Source: an uncultured Bacteroidota bacterium
GTDB lineage: Bacteria; Bacteroidota; Bacteroidia; NS11-12g; UBA9320
Assembly: GCA_937124965.1 (NCBI GenBank)
Contig: CAKZLB010000074.1
Coordinates: 82,585 to 146,584, forward strand
Length of the DNA stretch: 64,000 bases
Direction: 5' to 3'
Shown: piece by piece, positions 16,460 through 25,688 of the stretch
Numbering within the stretch: the stretch's first letter is position 1
Layout: the number at the start of each line of letters is the position of its first letter
Position numbers and translations under genes: made by a program
The notes under the pieces: generated by a model
Seen by the model: only the letters and a program-made list of their open reading frames with translations
Database searches by the model: none
Told to the model about the DNA's origin: nothing

Positions 16460-16840
16460 TTACACGTCAAACTTCATAATCATGGTGTCTAAATCACCAA
16501 TTTTGTCTGCAATTAACGTCTCTAAATACTGAGACATTTCTTTAATCACAAACCCGTTACTAGTTCGAAACACATTCCCATTTGGATGGGTAATTTCCAG
16601 TTTGCAGGAATGTTCGTCACTTCCAAAACTAAACTCACGAATTTCGGCTCGCTTTGCAACGAAAATGTTTCGTTTTTCAATCAACGCTTTTAGTTCGTTT
16701 ACACTTTGAAGGCGACTTTCTAAGGTCACTTCTTGTTTAGCCACTGGCTTTACCACTGATTTTGATAGTTCAGGTTTTGTTGTCGTTTTGCTCGCAGAAG
16801 CCTTGCTTCTATTTTGAGCTGCTTTTGATGCTACAGTCAT
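16460..16840 (-). CDS. 126-residue protein, copy 1 of a duplicated gene
   Basis: It differs from the copy at 22860-23240 at about 7 of 126 positions. The first 40 residues are rich in Lys, Ser, Thr and Ala (TVASKAAQNRSKAS) and probably disordered. Residues 45-126 look like a compact alpha/beta domain (VNELKALIEKRNIFVAKRAEI, CKLEI, NGFVIKEMSQYLETLIADKI). The basic tail may bind nucleic acid. No family name is assigned. Such small proteins are common on Bacteroidota mobile elements, and radC copies lie near both copies. Confidence 0.65.
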   Translation of the reverse strand: MTVASKAAQNRSKASASKTTTKPELSKSVVKPVAKQEVTLESRLQSVNELKALIEKRNIFVAKRAEIREFSFGSDEHSCKLEITHPNGNVFRTSNGFVIKEMSQYLETLIADKIGDLDTMIMKFDV

Positions 16841-17002
16841 AATCTATATGTTTTGATGGTTCGGATAAAGCCCCGATAAGCATCAATACGACAATACTTT
16901 TGGAATAAAATTTCCTTCAATTTTTTACAAAACCTGCTTGGTGTTGGCATTTGATGCAGGGGCTAAGTTTGAACAAGCAAAACTTTAGAGACGAATAGCA
17001 TG
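16460..17002. repeat. 543-bp direct repeat, copy 1
   Basis: This segment matches 22860-23402 with an exact offset of 6400 and no insertions or deletions that I can see. It contains the whole 126-residue gene and about 160 bp upstream, so the promoter and leader were duplicated too. Similarity stops at 17002 after ACGAATAGCATG. The 17003-17374 stretch that follows holds no gene that I can support. Confidence 0.85.
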
Positions 17003-17374
17003 CAAAGCCAAATAAAAACAGAGGCTGTCAACTTAAAAACAAGATAATGCTGAGTACTTAAGCTCAGGTTAAAGGTTGATTTCAAAGCAAGGCGGCAGCT
17101 TTCAAATCTTGTGGCATTTATTCGCTTAACTGTTTCGTGAAAATTGACCTGATGAAGTGGTTAAAAAAACCCATAGAACCACAACCTAAATTATGCGTAA
17201 ATCCTGTTCATCGGGTTCTAAATTTTAAATAGCAAGGGTAATTGCATAAATACTCAGCTCAAAACACATATTTGGTGTGCTTAAAATCTATTTAGAACAG
17301 CATTGTTATATATTAACTAGGTTTTGTTTAGAAGGTTTCGTATCTTTCCAATTCTGAACTAATATCATCCCATT

Positions 17375-18043
17375 GTGAATAACGTTAAATTTGTGATCTT
17401 AATCCTCATGCTTTGTGGGTGTATATTTATTAATTTACTTTCTAGTTGCAGTGAACCCGTGGCAAATTCAGGTATTACTGACAGAATAAGTGACACGGTA
17501 AAACAGTATTGTTTTTATAATTCTGACAGTTATTGGATTTATGAAAACTCAAAAAGCGAAATTGATACCGTCACAGTAGTCAAGGATACATCATATTTTT
17601 ACTTTGATGATGAAGAGGGACGTACAGTTGAAAAATCGCTAATGACAATAACTTCTTCATTACATCCTCAAAGACAAAAAATTTGGAATTTCGGCAATGT
17701 ATACTATTTCGGCTTATCTGGAGTTTCAATGATTAGTGAATATTTTGAGGATGACATTTTTAATCCTGTAGAATCATTTTTCAACTATAACGAACCAATG
17801 GAAGATTCTGTTGGGTCCAGTGTAAGTATAGTTAATAATCGGAATGTTACGTACAATTATAATTATCATATTTTTGATAGTGATGGGACTGTCTATAAGG
17901 ATGTACGACAATATGAACATTCAAAACCCTCATCGGAAAATAAGAAATATATATTCTGGTCTAAGAACATAGGTCCAATACGATATGTTACACATGACGG
18001 AGAGGAGTGGAACTTAACTAAATATGAAGTAAATCAAAATTAA
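17375..18043 (+). CDS. Lipoprotein of the WIY/YWxK family
   Basis: 222 residues from a GTG start at 17375. The signal ends near LLSS-C-SEPVANSG. The mature region has DTVKQYCFYNSDSYWIYENSKSEIDTV and ends with the block SKNIGPIRYVTHDGEEWNLTKYE. The 217-residue lipoprotein at 29747-30400 has the same layout (CIFQQGSFWVYGSEN, ARNYGRICYIDQDDNRWEL). It is followed after 27 bp by the large metallopeptidase-like gene, so the two may be cotranscribed. Function unknown. Confidence 0.65.
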   Translation: MNNVKFVILILMLCGCIFINLLSSCSEPVANSGITDRISDTVKQYCFYNSDSYWIYENSKSEIDTVTVVKDTSYFYFDDEEGRTVEKSLMTITSSLHPQRQKIWNFGNVYYFGLSGVSMISEYFEDDIFNPVESFFNYNEPMEDSVGSSVSIVNNRNVTYNYNYHIFDSDGTVYKDVRQYEHSKPSSENKKYIFWSKNIGPIRYVTHDGEEWNLTKYEVNQN

Positions 18044-18070
18044 TTATAACACCTTTTATTAAACCAAATT

Positions 18071-21000
18071 ATGAAATTTTCTTTGAAGTTTTTAGCTACG
18101 CTATTTATTGTTTTTGGCAACCCATTTTCATCTTGTGCCTGGGAAGATGAGCCAACATATGGCAAGATTCACTTTCAAGAATTGACTTCACATAACGGCG
18201 AAATTTCCTTAAGTGCTTATTGGATATTTACTGACTCATTACTGGTCTTAGACAGTCTTAATGTATCTCTTCCCGACCAATGGAGTTTATCCTCGCACAA
18301 TTTTAAAGGAGTGGATGAGTGGTACGTCAAGGGGGATTCCATTGTTTTAAATATGGTCATAAATTATCCATATGATACCACGTCATTTGATAGCTGTCCT
18401 TATTATCCTTTAGATATACGGTTTAGTCAAACTATGTTACGTAAAGATGGTTCCGTATATGTTTCAAATTTGTATGGAAAAGTTTTTTTTACACCATGGA
18501 ATACTATTGAAGTGTGGGATGTGTTTGATTATCACAGGCAGGGAAGAGTATGGAAAATACCGTATGGAAGCAGTCCAAATCGTGTTTTTATACATAAAGA
18601 TTCCGTACCTACGTCAGACATTGACCCAAATGATACAATTGTACATGATTGGCAAGAGGACTATCAATTGGTTGATTATGAAGGCTTGCCTTTTTATGTT
18701 AAAATGATGCCAATACATCCTGATTCCCTAGAACTGTGGGATAGTATTTATACGGATTCCATATATCAAAACTCTCATGGTAAATGGGGTCCAAATTATC
18801 AAGGAACGTTTACTGGAACTTTACAATTTGATGTTTTAGATGAGACAGGAACAGGCACAGTTCGAGTCCCAATGTCTGGTATTACGATAGAACTTCACGA
18901 AAGAGATTTTCATCCATGGCAAAGAACAAAAAAAATTGGAGAAACCGAGTCAGGAACCGACGGTTCTTTTTCAATCACATTTAACGAGAATCAGGCTGGA
19001 GAAGGAGCTGGTCTAGATTTGGAATTACATTTCAAAGCAAGAAACAAAACCCACAAGTTTAAAGTCATTAGACACAAGTCTATTGATAAATTTGATCTAA
19101 GTTTCATTAACCAGGCAATCACCAGTTCTATGAATATGAACAATATATTTGGAGCGATCCGTACTGGAAATAGCGGAACTATGGCATTGGGGACTATTGT
19201 ACTCGTAGATAATGGTTTTAATGTTTGTAGTAAAATGGAAGATGGATTTAGATTTGCTAGTGACAATGACGCTGATGCAGACATCATGTCAGGTGTAGGT
19301 CGAGGAAATTTAAATGTTTTTGTAGATAATCTTACTCTGGGCAATGTATTTAATAGTGTGGTAATGTTAGGTGGTCCCAAAATTTCCTTGACTGTAGCCG
19401 GAGCTCGAAGAGAAAGAACTCCATATCACGAATGGGGGCATTTTTATATGTGGGCTTTACAAGGAGGAACATGGATTACTTTGTTAGATGATTTTAGTTG
19501 TAATCCAAGTGCTTGGGGATCTCATAGCGACAACCGGATGCAACATCATTCATTTGCTTGGACAGAGGGGTTTGCTGATGCTATACGTAATATTTTGGAT
19601 ACACATTATTCAAATGAAGATACTGAGTTCGGTCTTATAAATCCAATGATATTAGCCTCTGGTAGTCCTCTATTAAACAGTTATGAGGTTAGAAGAACTT
19701 TACCAGCAGTAGTTACAATTGGTGTGAAAAACGAATACAATATTGCTTGTGCTATTTATGATATGTGGGATGGTCCAAACACTGTGGTTGATGCAACAGG
19801 CAATGAACTGACTAGTGGAGCGAGAATGGGATTACCAAATGCCCATCCTAATAATGATCGTTTATTGAATGGTAATGCCATCGCGGTCGCAGGCGATTGG
19901 GATAAGCCTGATGATGTAGAAATAACGTTCAAAGATTTAATGCGACCGCTAGTTTATGATCGCTTTAAAAACATTTATGGATACTCAGACCATTTAATGA
20001 ACTATGTTTTTGATGACGATTGCATAAAAAGAAGTGGAGTTGCAAGATGTCTTGCAGAAAACCGAGTTGTTAATGATATTGTAGGCTATGATAATGACAG
20101 AGTCAATTTCAATACAGCTATTACTTCAGATATGATTTATAGAACTATGCCGATACTTGATTTTGGTAAATCCATTATATGTATCTCTGGTAAGCATGAG
20201 TATACTTACTTATCAAACCCAATCGACGTAACTGCAGGACAAAGGACTAGTGTCCCTCATCTCACTTTTATTAGTGAGTTTTCGGGATTGGAACTACCAA
20301 ATAAATACATTACGGATGATTTGAGTTTAGGCTTCAATTTTCCGTCTGGTCCAAATCCAACTCCAACTACTCTTGCAATAAATAATACTTCAGTTGCTTA
20401 TAGTTTTGATTTAACTATGGAAACATGCGGGGAAGTCGACTGGCAATTGGGTAATACCATTTTATTAATGGGTAGAAACGATGGTAGTAAGCAAGGAAAT
20501 TTGATTTTTAACGAAAACTCGAGATTGATATCAAGTACAGATAATATCATTCACATTAATAACAATTCAAAATTGACTATCGAGGAAGGGGCAGAATTAG
20601 TTATCCATCCTGGGACAACTATCATTTTAGATGGCCCAAATGCTATCCTAGAAATCCGAGGTAATTTGGTGTTAGAAGAAGGAGCAGTTTTTAAACCAAT
20701 AGCCGGAGCCAACGGTCAAGGATTTGTGATTTTCGACATAAGTGATGTGGCAAATTCCACTGATGCAAAAGAAAAAATTCAAGTGAACAACAATACTAAA
20801 ATGACATTTGAAGCCTCCAGCCAATCAACAAAGGTTCTTGAAATTAGGGGGAACGGATTGTGGCTTGATGATAATAATAAAACTTTTGAATTTGCTATTA
20901 AAAATGGTAGAGCAGAAATAGAGCAAAATGCATATTTGAACTTAGGCTGTAAATCAATTTTTGATGGTGCTTATGTCTCAAAGTTTGCCGGTGGAGGTAA

Positions 21001-22789
21001 TTATAAAGGTGTTTATTTGTGGGGACATCCAGGTACACGGGTTGATTTTAGCACATTTACTGGTGGCGTTATTGGGTTACAATATTCCTCTACCCGATTT
21101 GGGACTCGATTGAAGGTTAATTCATCTGTTTTTGAAGAAAACTTTTATGCTTTGAAAGTAAAAGGTGGTGGAGTTACAATAAAAAACTCATTCCTAAACG
21201 ACAATACTGGTTATGGGTTACATGCTGAAAGTATATTAATTCCGTCATTTGTATACTCCACTGAATTTAATTCAAATGACTACCAAGGAATTTCATTTGC
21301 AAGTAATGATTTGGCTAAAATGTCAGTCATAGGTTGTGATGTCAACAACAACCCTAATGGTATGATATTTATAAGCCGAAACGACTTAAGAATTAAGTGT
21401 TCTAACTTTTTAGGATTGTCAACTTCTCCCTACACACTTGACATGTATGCAGGTCATTTGATGACTTCAAGTAAGCTTGACGCAGGATGGAATAAATTTA
21501 CAAATTCCGAAGAGAACATTATTTTAAATAAGTATTGGGGTGCTCCGAATTTTTTTACAGATAACGGCTACAATCAATTTAGCAGTGCGACTGGTGGAGG
21601 ACAAGGTCAACTGGGAATTACTGGAAACCAAAACAATGTCCCATTAGGACCACCACCACACTCTGTTGCGGCAAATTATAATTGTTGGGATGCAAATAGT
21701 ATGACTAATAATGCCCCCTCACTTGACAATACCGATGTTAACAGTCGTATGAATGGTCGAATTAATTACTCGGATATTAATTCAATGTCGCTATCTTCGT
21801 TTGCCAGTGAAAGAAATATAGAATGCCCAACTTTAGACGAAGAAGCAGCAGGAGGGTTAAACAGTGGTGATGGCAACCTCTTTGCATCTGAGGGCACATT
21901 AATTTCTACTACAAACTTTTCATTTACACCAATCTCTATTGCTGTTGATAGTGTTCTAAAATGGTGCGGTGATACAAATAATGTGTTAGAAGACATCATG
22001 GAGTATTGGGGTGAAGTGTTAACCTTTACAGAATACCCATTGCCATTGACTGAAACCGATGCAAAATACATAGATATTGCAAGTACCCAAATGCTTAGTG
22101 TTGTCGGTCAGCATTTCGCCGATAAGGACAAAGTTGACTCAAATGATATTAATACAATTCTGGTGCAGAATGCATTTGATTATATTGGTCATTGGGTGGA
22201 CACTCTGGCAACTGCAGATACAAGTACTCCGCATTCGTTTGACATTCGTGAGAAAATGAATCTTAAGAAAGCTCATCTAAATATGTCACTAAATGAATTA
22301 TCTACAGCCTCTACAATCTTAAATTCTTTAGGAAGTTGGGCAGAGCCGGTAACGTTGGATATTGCTGATTATTGGCTCTGTCAAATTGGTCAATTTGAAT
22401 ATTTGAATCTTCACCCATTCGATTATCATGTTTTAGATAGTCTTCCTGACTGCGGAGATTCAATTGGATTGATTCAGTGGGAAGATGGTAAACTTGACAT
22501 TAAGAAAAAAGCTGAAACTGCTTCAATTAAGGTATATCCGAATCCCGCGAGTTCAGAGATAAGTATTGATTTATTGAATAGGCCTGCAGGTATTTACAAC
22601 GTTTCTTTTACAGACGTTATGGGTAAGAAAGTTATCGAGGATGTTGAAATCAATTGGTATGATTCAAGCGAAAAACCTAAAGTAGATATTCACACAATGA
22701 CCAGTGGTACGTACTTTATTAAAGTACGGAATGAAGTAGGTAATGAGTTTGTGACAAAAATTATTGTTAGTAAAGATTCAAAAAAGTAA
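18071..22789 (+). CDS. Large secreted HEWGH metallopeptidase-like, beta-helix protein with T9SS type A tail
   Basis: 1572 residues with a signal peptide at the N-terminus. Residues near 243-330 look like a carboxypeptidase-regulatory or transthyretin-like beta sandwich. A zinc-metallopeptidase signature follows: HEWGH at 453-457, with EGFAD at 499, which fits a gluzincin-type third ligand (HExxH...E). Residues 810-1240 contain repeated IHINNNSKLTIEEGAEL-type strands and VKGGGVTIKNSFL, typical of a right-handed beta helix. The end (about 1485-1572: IKVYPNPASSEISIDLL, GIYNVSFTDVMGKK, SGTYFIKVRNE) is a type A Por secretion domain. It is probably a surface or released protease, perhaps with a glycan-binding helix. 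Substrate unknown. Confidence 0.8.
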   Translation: MKFSLKFLATLFIVFGNPFSSCAWEDEPTYGKIHFQELTSHNGEISLSAYWIFTDSLLVLDSLNVSLPDQWSLSSHNFKGVDEWYVKGDSIVLNMVINYPYDTTSFDSCPYYPLDIRFSQTMLRKDGSVYVSNLYGKVFFTPWNTIEVWDVFDYHRQGRVWKIPYGSSPNRVFIHKDSVPTSDIDPNDTIVHDWQEDYQLVDYEGLPFYVKMMPIHPDSLELWDSIYTDSIYQNSHGKWGPNYQGTFTGTLQFDVLDETGTGTVRVPMSGITIELHERDFHPWQRTKKIGETESGTDGSFSITFNENQAGEGAGLDLELHFKARNKTHKFKVIRHKSIDKFDLSFINQAITSSMNMNNIFGAIRTGNSGTMALGTIVLVDNGFNVCSKMEDGFRFASDNDADADIMSGVGRGNLNVFVDNLTLGNVFNSVVMLGGPKISLTVAGARRERTPYHEWGHFYMWALQGGTWITLLDDFSCNPSAWGSHSDNRMQHHSFAWTEGFADAIRNILDTHYSNEDTEFGLINPMILASGSPLLNSYEVRRTLPAVVTIGVKNEYNIACAIYDMWDGPNTVVDATGNELTSGARMGLPNAHPNNDRLLNGNAIAVAGDWDKPDDVEITFKDLMRPLVYDRFKNIYGYSDHLMNYVFDDDCIKRSGVARCLAENRVVNDIVGYDNDRVNFNTAITSDMIYRTMPILDFGKSIICISGKHEYTYLSNPIDVTAGQRTSVPHLTFISEFSGLELPNKYITDDLSLGFNFPSGPNPTPTTLAINNTSVAYSFDLTMETCGEVDWQLGNTILLMGRNDGSKQGNLIFNENSRLISSTDNIIHINNNSKLTIEEGAELVIHPGTTIILDGPNAILEIRGNLVLEEGAVFKPIAGANGQGFVIFDISDVANSTDAKEKIQVNNNTKMTFEASSQSTKVLEIRGNGLWLDDNNKTFEFAIKNGRAEIEQNAYLNLGCKSIFDGAYVSKFAGGGNYKGVYLWGHPGTRVDFSTFTGGVIGLQYSSTRFGTRLKVNSSVFEENFYALKVKGGGVTIKNSFLNDNTGYGLHAESILIPSFVYSTEFNSNDYQGISFASNDLAKMSVIGCDVNNNPNGMIFISRNDLRIKCSNFLGLSTSPYTLDMYAGHLMTSSKLDAGWNKFTNSEENIILNKYWGAPNFFTDNGYNQFSSATGGGQGQLGITGNQNNVPLGPPPHSVAANYNCWDANSMTNNAPSLDNTDVNSRMNGRINYSDINSMSLSSFASERNIECPTLDEEAAGGLNSGDGNLFASEGTLISTTNFSFTPISIAVDSVLKWCGDTNNVLEDIMEYWGEVLTFTEYPLPLTETDAKYIDIASTQMLSVVGQHFADKDKVDSNDINTILVQNAFDYIGHWVDTLATADTSTPHSFDIREKMNLKKAHLNMSLNELSTASTILNSLGSWAEPVTLDIADYWLCQIGQFEYLNLHPFDYHVLDSLPDCGDSIGLIQWEDGKLDIKKKAETASIKVYPNPASSEISIDLLNRPAGIYNVSFTDVMGKKVIEDVEINWYDSSEKPKVDIHTMTSGTYFIKVRNEVGNEFVTKIIVSKDSKK

Positions 22790-22803
22790 CCAAAACAAAT
22801 AAC

Positions 22804-22836
22804 AATAAAAGCGACCTAGCTTGGGTCGCTTTTATT
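22804..22836. terminator. Bidirectional intrinsic terminator
   Basis: AATAAAAGCGACC and GGTCGCTTTTATT form a perfect 13-bp stem across the loop TAGCTTG. The A run and T run at the two ends allow it to work for the peptidase gene (plus strand) and for the convergent 22860-23240 gene. Confidence 0.85.
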
Positions 22837-22859
22837 ATTAGGTTTAGAGTAATTAAAAC

Positions 22860-23240
22860 CTAAACGTCAAACTGCATGATCAAGACGTCTAATTCCCCAA
22901 TTTTATCTGCGATTAAGGTCTCTAAATACTGAGACATTTCTTTGATAACAAAACCATTACTGGTTCGAAACACATTCCCATTCGGATGTTCAATTTCAAG
23001 TTTGCAGGAATGTTCATCGCTTCCGAAGCTGAACTCTCGAATTTCGGCTCGCTTGGCAACGAAAATGTTCCGTTTTTCAATCAACGCTTTTAATTCGTTT
23101 ACACTTTGAAGTCGACTTTCTAAGGTCACTTCTTGTTTAGCCACTGGCTTTACTACTGATTTTGATAGTTCAGGTTTTGTTGTCGTTTTGCTCGTAGAAG
23201 CCTTGCTTCCATTTTGAGCTGCTTTTGATGCTACAGTCAT
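22860..23240 (-). CDS. 126-residue protein, copy 2 of a duplicated gene
   Basis: Near-identical twin of 16460-16840. The differences are mainly conservative and cluster at the N-terminal tail and the last ten residues (ELDVLIMQFDV against DLDTMIMKFDV). Basic disordered head followed by an alpha/beta domain, function not recognised. It ends 24 bp from the bidirectional terminator. The conserved reading frame in both copies suggests that both are or recently were under selection. Confidence 0.65.
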   Translation of the reverse strand: MTVASKAAQNGSKASTSKTTTKPELSKSVVKPVAKQEVTLESRLQSVNELKALIEKRNIFVAKRAEIREFSFGSDEHSCKLEIEHPNGNVFRTSNGFVIKEMSQYLETLIADKIGELDVLIMQFDV

Positions 23241-23402
23241 AATCTATATGTTTTGATGGTTCGGATAAAGCCCCGACTAGCATCAATACGACAATACTTT
23301 TGGAATAAAATTTCCTTCAATTTTTTACAAAACCTGCTTGGTGTTGGCATTTGATGCAGGGGCTAGGTTTGAACAAGCAAAACTGTAGAGACGAATAGCA
23401 TG
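22860..23402. repeat. 543-bp direct repeat, copy 2
   Basis: Partner of 16460-17002. The upstream 160 bp, including ACAAAACCTGCTTGGTGTTG and TTTGATGCAGGGGCTA, is kept almost unchanged. Recombination between the two copies would delete or invert the 6.4 kb that holds the lipoprotein and the metallopeptidase. Confidence 0.85.
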
Positions 23403-23508
23403 TAGAGGCAAATGATAACGCACAGGGTCCAGGGATAAAGAACAAAAATCAATGAAGATTAAATTCTTAGGTAATCAGATTGAAGCAATAAATGCACTTA
23501 AATGATCA

Positions 23509-23847
23509 TTAAACAGAAAGTATATAGCTAGAGAAGCTCTTCAAGAAATTCTGCCGGCAAGAGTTGGATAGCTCACCGATGTGTCTTGGAGAAAGCTGCA
23601 TGTCCAACGTAAATAGTTTTAATCGGATTAATGAAGGGGTAGTTAGCCCTGTTGGCTTTAGATCCTGAATAGGTGTATCGCCAGACCAAGCAGTATTGCT
23701 GCCAGTAGTGATCATAGCGGCTAAGCAATGACCCGTTTCCATTTGAAAGGCGTCTTTTGAGACGATTAGTACAGGTCTAGGTTTTGAAACCGCACTATCA
23801 ACAAAAGGGAAGGGAACTACACAAACATCCCATTGCTTACAACTCAT
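23509..23847 (-). CDS. PemK/MazF-family toxin
   Basis: 112 residues, a usual length for the family. The N-terminus MSCKQWDVCVVPFPFVDSAVSKPRPVLIVS is the signature of PemK/MazF endoribonucleases (GDIVLVPFPF...KxRPxLVV), followed by TGHCLAAMITT and SLIRLKLFTLD. Family members cleave mRNA when free of antitoxin. The start overlaps the end of the upstream antitoxin gene by 11 bases, as expected for a coupled type II pair. The usual catalytic Arg is present in KPRPV; activity is inferred. Confidence 0.85.
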   Translation of the reverse strand: MSCKQWDVCVVPFPFVDSAVSKPRPVLIVSKDAFQMETGHCLAAMITTGSNTAWSGDTPIQDLKPTGLTTPSLIRLKLFTLDMQLSPRHIGELSNSCRQNFLKSFSSYILSV

Positions 23848-24070
23848 CGTAGGCCTTGCAATCTTCTAAGCTATTCCATTCGCAAGAAAATGAAGCGTGA
23901 AGAGATTTATAGTAAGCTTGATCTATTTTGGAAGCTTTGCGAATTAAAATGGTGTCTCCATTTTGCTCAAACAAAATTTCATCACCGTTGGAAAGTCCAA
24001 GCTTTTTACACAGACTCGAAGGAATGACTGTTTGACCTTTAGCTGTGATTTTTCCTGTTTCAATGCGCAT
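23837..24070 (-). CDS. AbrB/MazE-like antitoxin
   Basis: 77 residues. The N-terminal half is an AbrB/SpoVT swapped-hairpin DNA-binding domain (ITAKGQTVIPSSLCKKLGLSNGDEILFEQNGDTILIRKA). The C-terminal tail (ASKIDQAYYKSLHASFSCEWNS) would bind the toxin. The ATG at 24070 is preceded at 7-8 bases by TAAGGAGG, a full Shine-Dalgarno sequence, which is unusual for Bacteroidota and points to acquisition from elsewhere. The pair should repress its own promoter just upstream. Confidence 0.9.
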   Translation of the reverse strand: MRIETGKITAKGQTVIPSSLCKKLGLSNGDEILFEQNGDTILIRKASKIDQAYYKSLHASFSCEWNSLEDCKAYDEL

Positions 24071-24219
24071 GATAATGCCTCCTTACATTCTTACTTTATC
24101 ACATAACAATCGTGTGTATCAAATACTATGAATCCCTATCTTTGAAGAAAAAACATACGATATAGAAAAGACGTAACGTAAAAAACATAACATATAGATT
24201 TTAGCTGTTTACAGCATTC

Positions 24220-24328
24220 TCCTACCCGAAACTGGTAATTTCAAAACACAGGAAGATTGAATGTAAGCTGCGCCGGTTAGGCGTGTGCTTATTCGTTTCC
24301 TGTGAGGTATACCAGTACCTGGGTAGGG
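24220..24328 (+). ncRNA. Rod-like structured RNA, candidate 6S-like RNA
   Basis: Nested pairing covers the whole segment: CCTACCC (24221-24227) with GGGTAGG (24321-24327); ACTGGTA (24231-24237) with TACCAGT (24310-24316); CACAGGAA (24247-24254) with TTCCTGTG (24297-24304); TAAGC (24264-24268) with GCTTA (24287-24291); and an apical CGCC/GGCG hairpin. Internal loops of 9 against 5 bases interrupt the rod. A T run follows at 24347-24352. A long rod with an asymmetric central bubble is the shape of 6S RNA, which binds RNA polymerase, and a Flavobacteria-specific 6S class is known. The strand is inferred from the T run. A structured leader of the next gene is the alternative. Confidence 0.5.
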
Positions 24329-24371
24329 ACGTTTAAGTTTCACGCCTTTTTTGTTTCGGTACTCCACCGTT

Positions 24372-24881
24372 ATGAAAGCACATCACAAATTATTCGAAGT
24401 AAAGCGTTTTGTTTTAGCAAAATGTCCATTAATCCTTTTTTCACTAGCACTACTCTGCCTATTTGGCTTTGCAGAAATAGGGAGGGATAATAATCCCACA
24501 CACTTAACAGAGCAAGTTGACGAAACTGACCCCGTCCATGTTCAAGTTTTTGATTTTAGAGGCCAAGGAGACAGCGTTGCGGTTAACAGCGCTGTTGGGA
24601 ATTCCAAAAAGAATGTGTTGATTCTTTTGGTTCGAAGTTCAAATATGGATCATATCAAAGCAGTTAAACAATGTGCCACAATTGTCGTTCGTCAAGGAAA
24701 ATCAAGAATTGCTCTTTTTTTAGGAGACAAACCATCATCAATTAAAAATGATGCAACGTTATTTTTTGCAAATGGAGAGTTTAAACGAGTAGTTCTTCAA
24801 AGGCCGGGAACTGAGACGAATGGAACTACCCTTATCCATGCCATTCTGGAAGAATATGAATCACATGTTGCCATTCACTAA
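24372..24881 (+). CDS. Small membrane-anchored or secreted protein of unknown function
   Basis: 169 residues from the ATG at 24372. A hydrophobic segment near residues 18-35 (CPLILFSLALLCLFGFAEI) should anchor or export it. The remainder has a VLILLVRSSNMDHIKAVKQC stretch and IVVRQGKSRIALFLGD, possibly an alpha/beta fold. It lies right after the structured RNA and converges with the 24878 gene so that the stop codons overlap by four bases. No family recognised. Confidence 0.5.
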   Translation: MKAHHKLFEVKRFVLAKCPLILFSLALLCLFGFAEIGRDNNPTHLTEQVDETDPVHVQVFDFRGQGDSVAVNSAVGNSKKNVLILLVRSSNMDHIKAVKQCATIVVRQGKSRIALFLGDKPSSIKNDATLFFANGEFKRVVLQRPGTETNGTTLIHAILEEYESHVAIH

Positions 24882-25627
24882 GGCTTTGGTGAATCAAAGT
24901 TAAAAGTTACGTCTTCAAAACTGGATTGATTATTTTCAGAAGTCTGGGTTTGATTGACTAAATCCGCGGCAAGTTTTTCATACTGAATCAAATCTGAATA
25001 GGGTTTAACGTTACCATCATGCATATCATCAATTGCCAAATCTATGACCTTAAGCTCTGAAACTTTAACATCCAATTCATTAAGGTTTTTCTGAATGTCT
25101 GTATCAAGTATTGTTTCCTGCTCTTGTAATGCTTTAATTATAACAGCAATTTTCTCTGCACTTTTGATTTGGTCAAAATCAAAAACTGTATTGTTCTCTT
25201 CTTCCCATTTTTTAATCGCTTTGAGAACCATGGGATTATTGGGACGATTGTTTTGATCAAGATCATAATGCCCAGTATTTTCCCAATGATCCAGAAACTC
25301 GTTTAACCCATCCCGCATTTTGATCACTTCATCACGATCATCAACCAACTGGTCTATGACTTCTTGCAACTCTTGCATCTGATTAAGTAAGAACAATCGA
25401 GTGTTTTGAAGTCGGATAAGAAGTTGGGTAAGAACATCATCTTTCTTTTTATCCTTTGAATACGAATTTGAATGAGAAGAAACCTGATTAACGGGAATAC
25501 GACCAATACTCTCTGCGCCATCCTCCAGCATTGAATAATTATGGTCTAAGATTTTAAGACGGTCAGCTTCTTTTGCCAGTTTAAGACTGGCGAGATTAAA
25601 ATCATCAGAAAGAGTGCTAATTGCCAT
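24878..25627 (-). CDS. Coiled-coil protein of unknown function
   Basis: 249 residues, acidic and without signal or membrane segments, so probably cytoplasmic. Long helices with heptad character run through residues 70-125 (LIRLQNTRLFLLNQMQELQEVIDQLVDDRDEV) and 165-225 (QETILDTDIQKNLNELDVKVSEL). No catalytic motif is seen. It lies upstream of the MazEF-like pair and downstream of radC in a mobile-element-like neighbourhood. Confidence 0.55.
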   Translation of the reverse strand: MAISTLSDDFNLASLKLAKEADRLKILDHNYSMLEDGAESIGRIPVNQVSSHSNSYSKDKKKDDVLTQLLIRLQNTRLFLLNQMQELQEVIDQLVDDRDEVIKMRDGLNEFLDHWENTGHYDLDQNNRPNNPMVLKAIKKWEEENNTVFDFDQIKSAEKIAVIIKALQEQETILDTDIQKNLNELDVKVSELKVIDLAIDDMHDGNVKPYSDLIQYEKLAADLVNQTQTSENNQSSFEDVTFNFDSPKP

Positions 25628-25688
25628 AAAGAATTACCAAAATCTAATTTACCTAAATTAAGTATGGCATTAAATGGTTAAGAAACCC

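Noticed and set aside
17003..17374. Possible transposase remnant
   Set aside because: A frame with QGGSFQILWHLFA was considered, but it is broken at once by stops and I could not tie it to a family.
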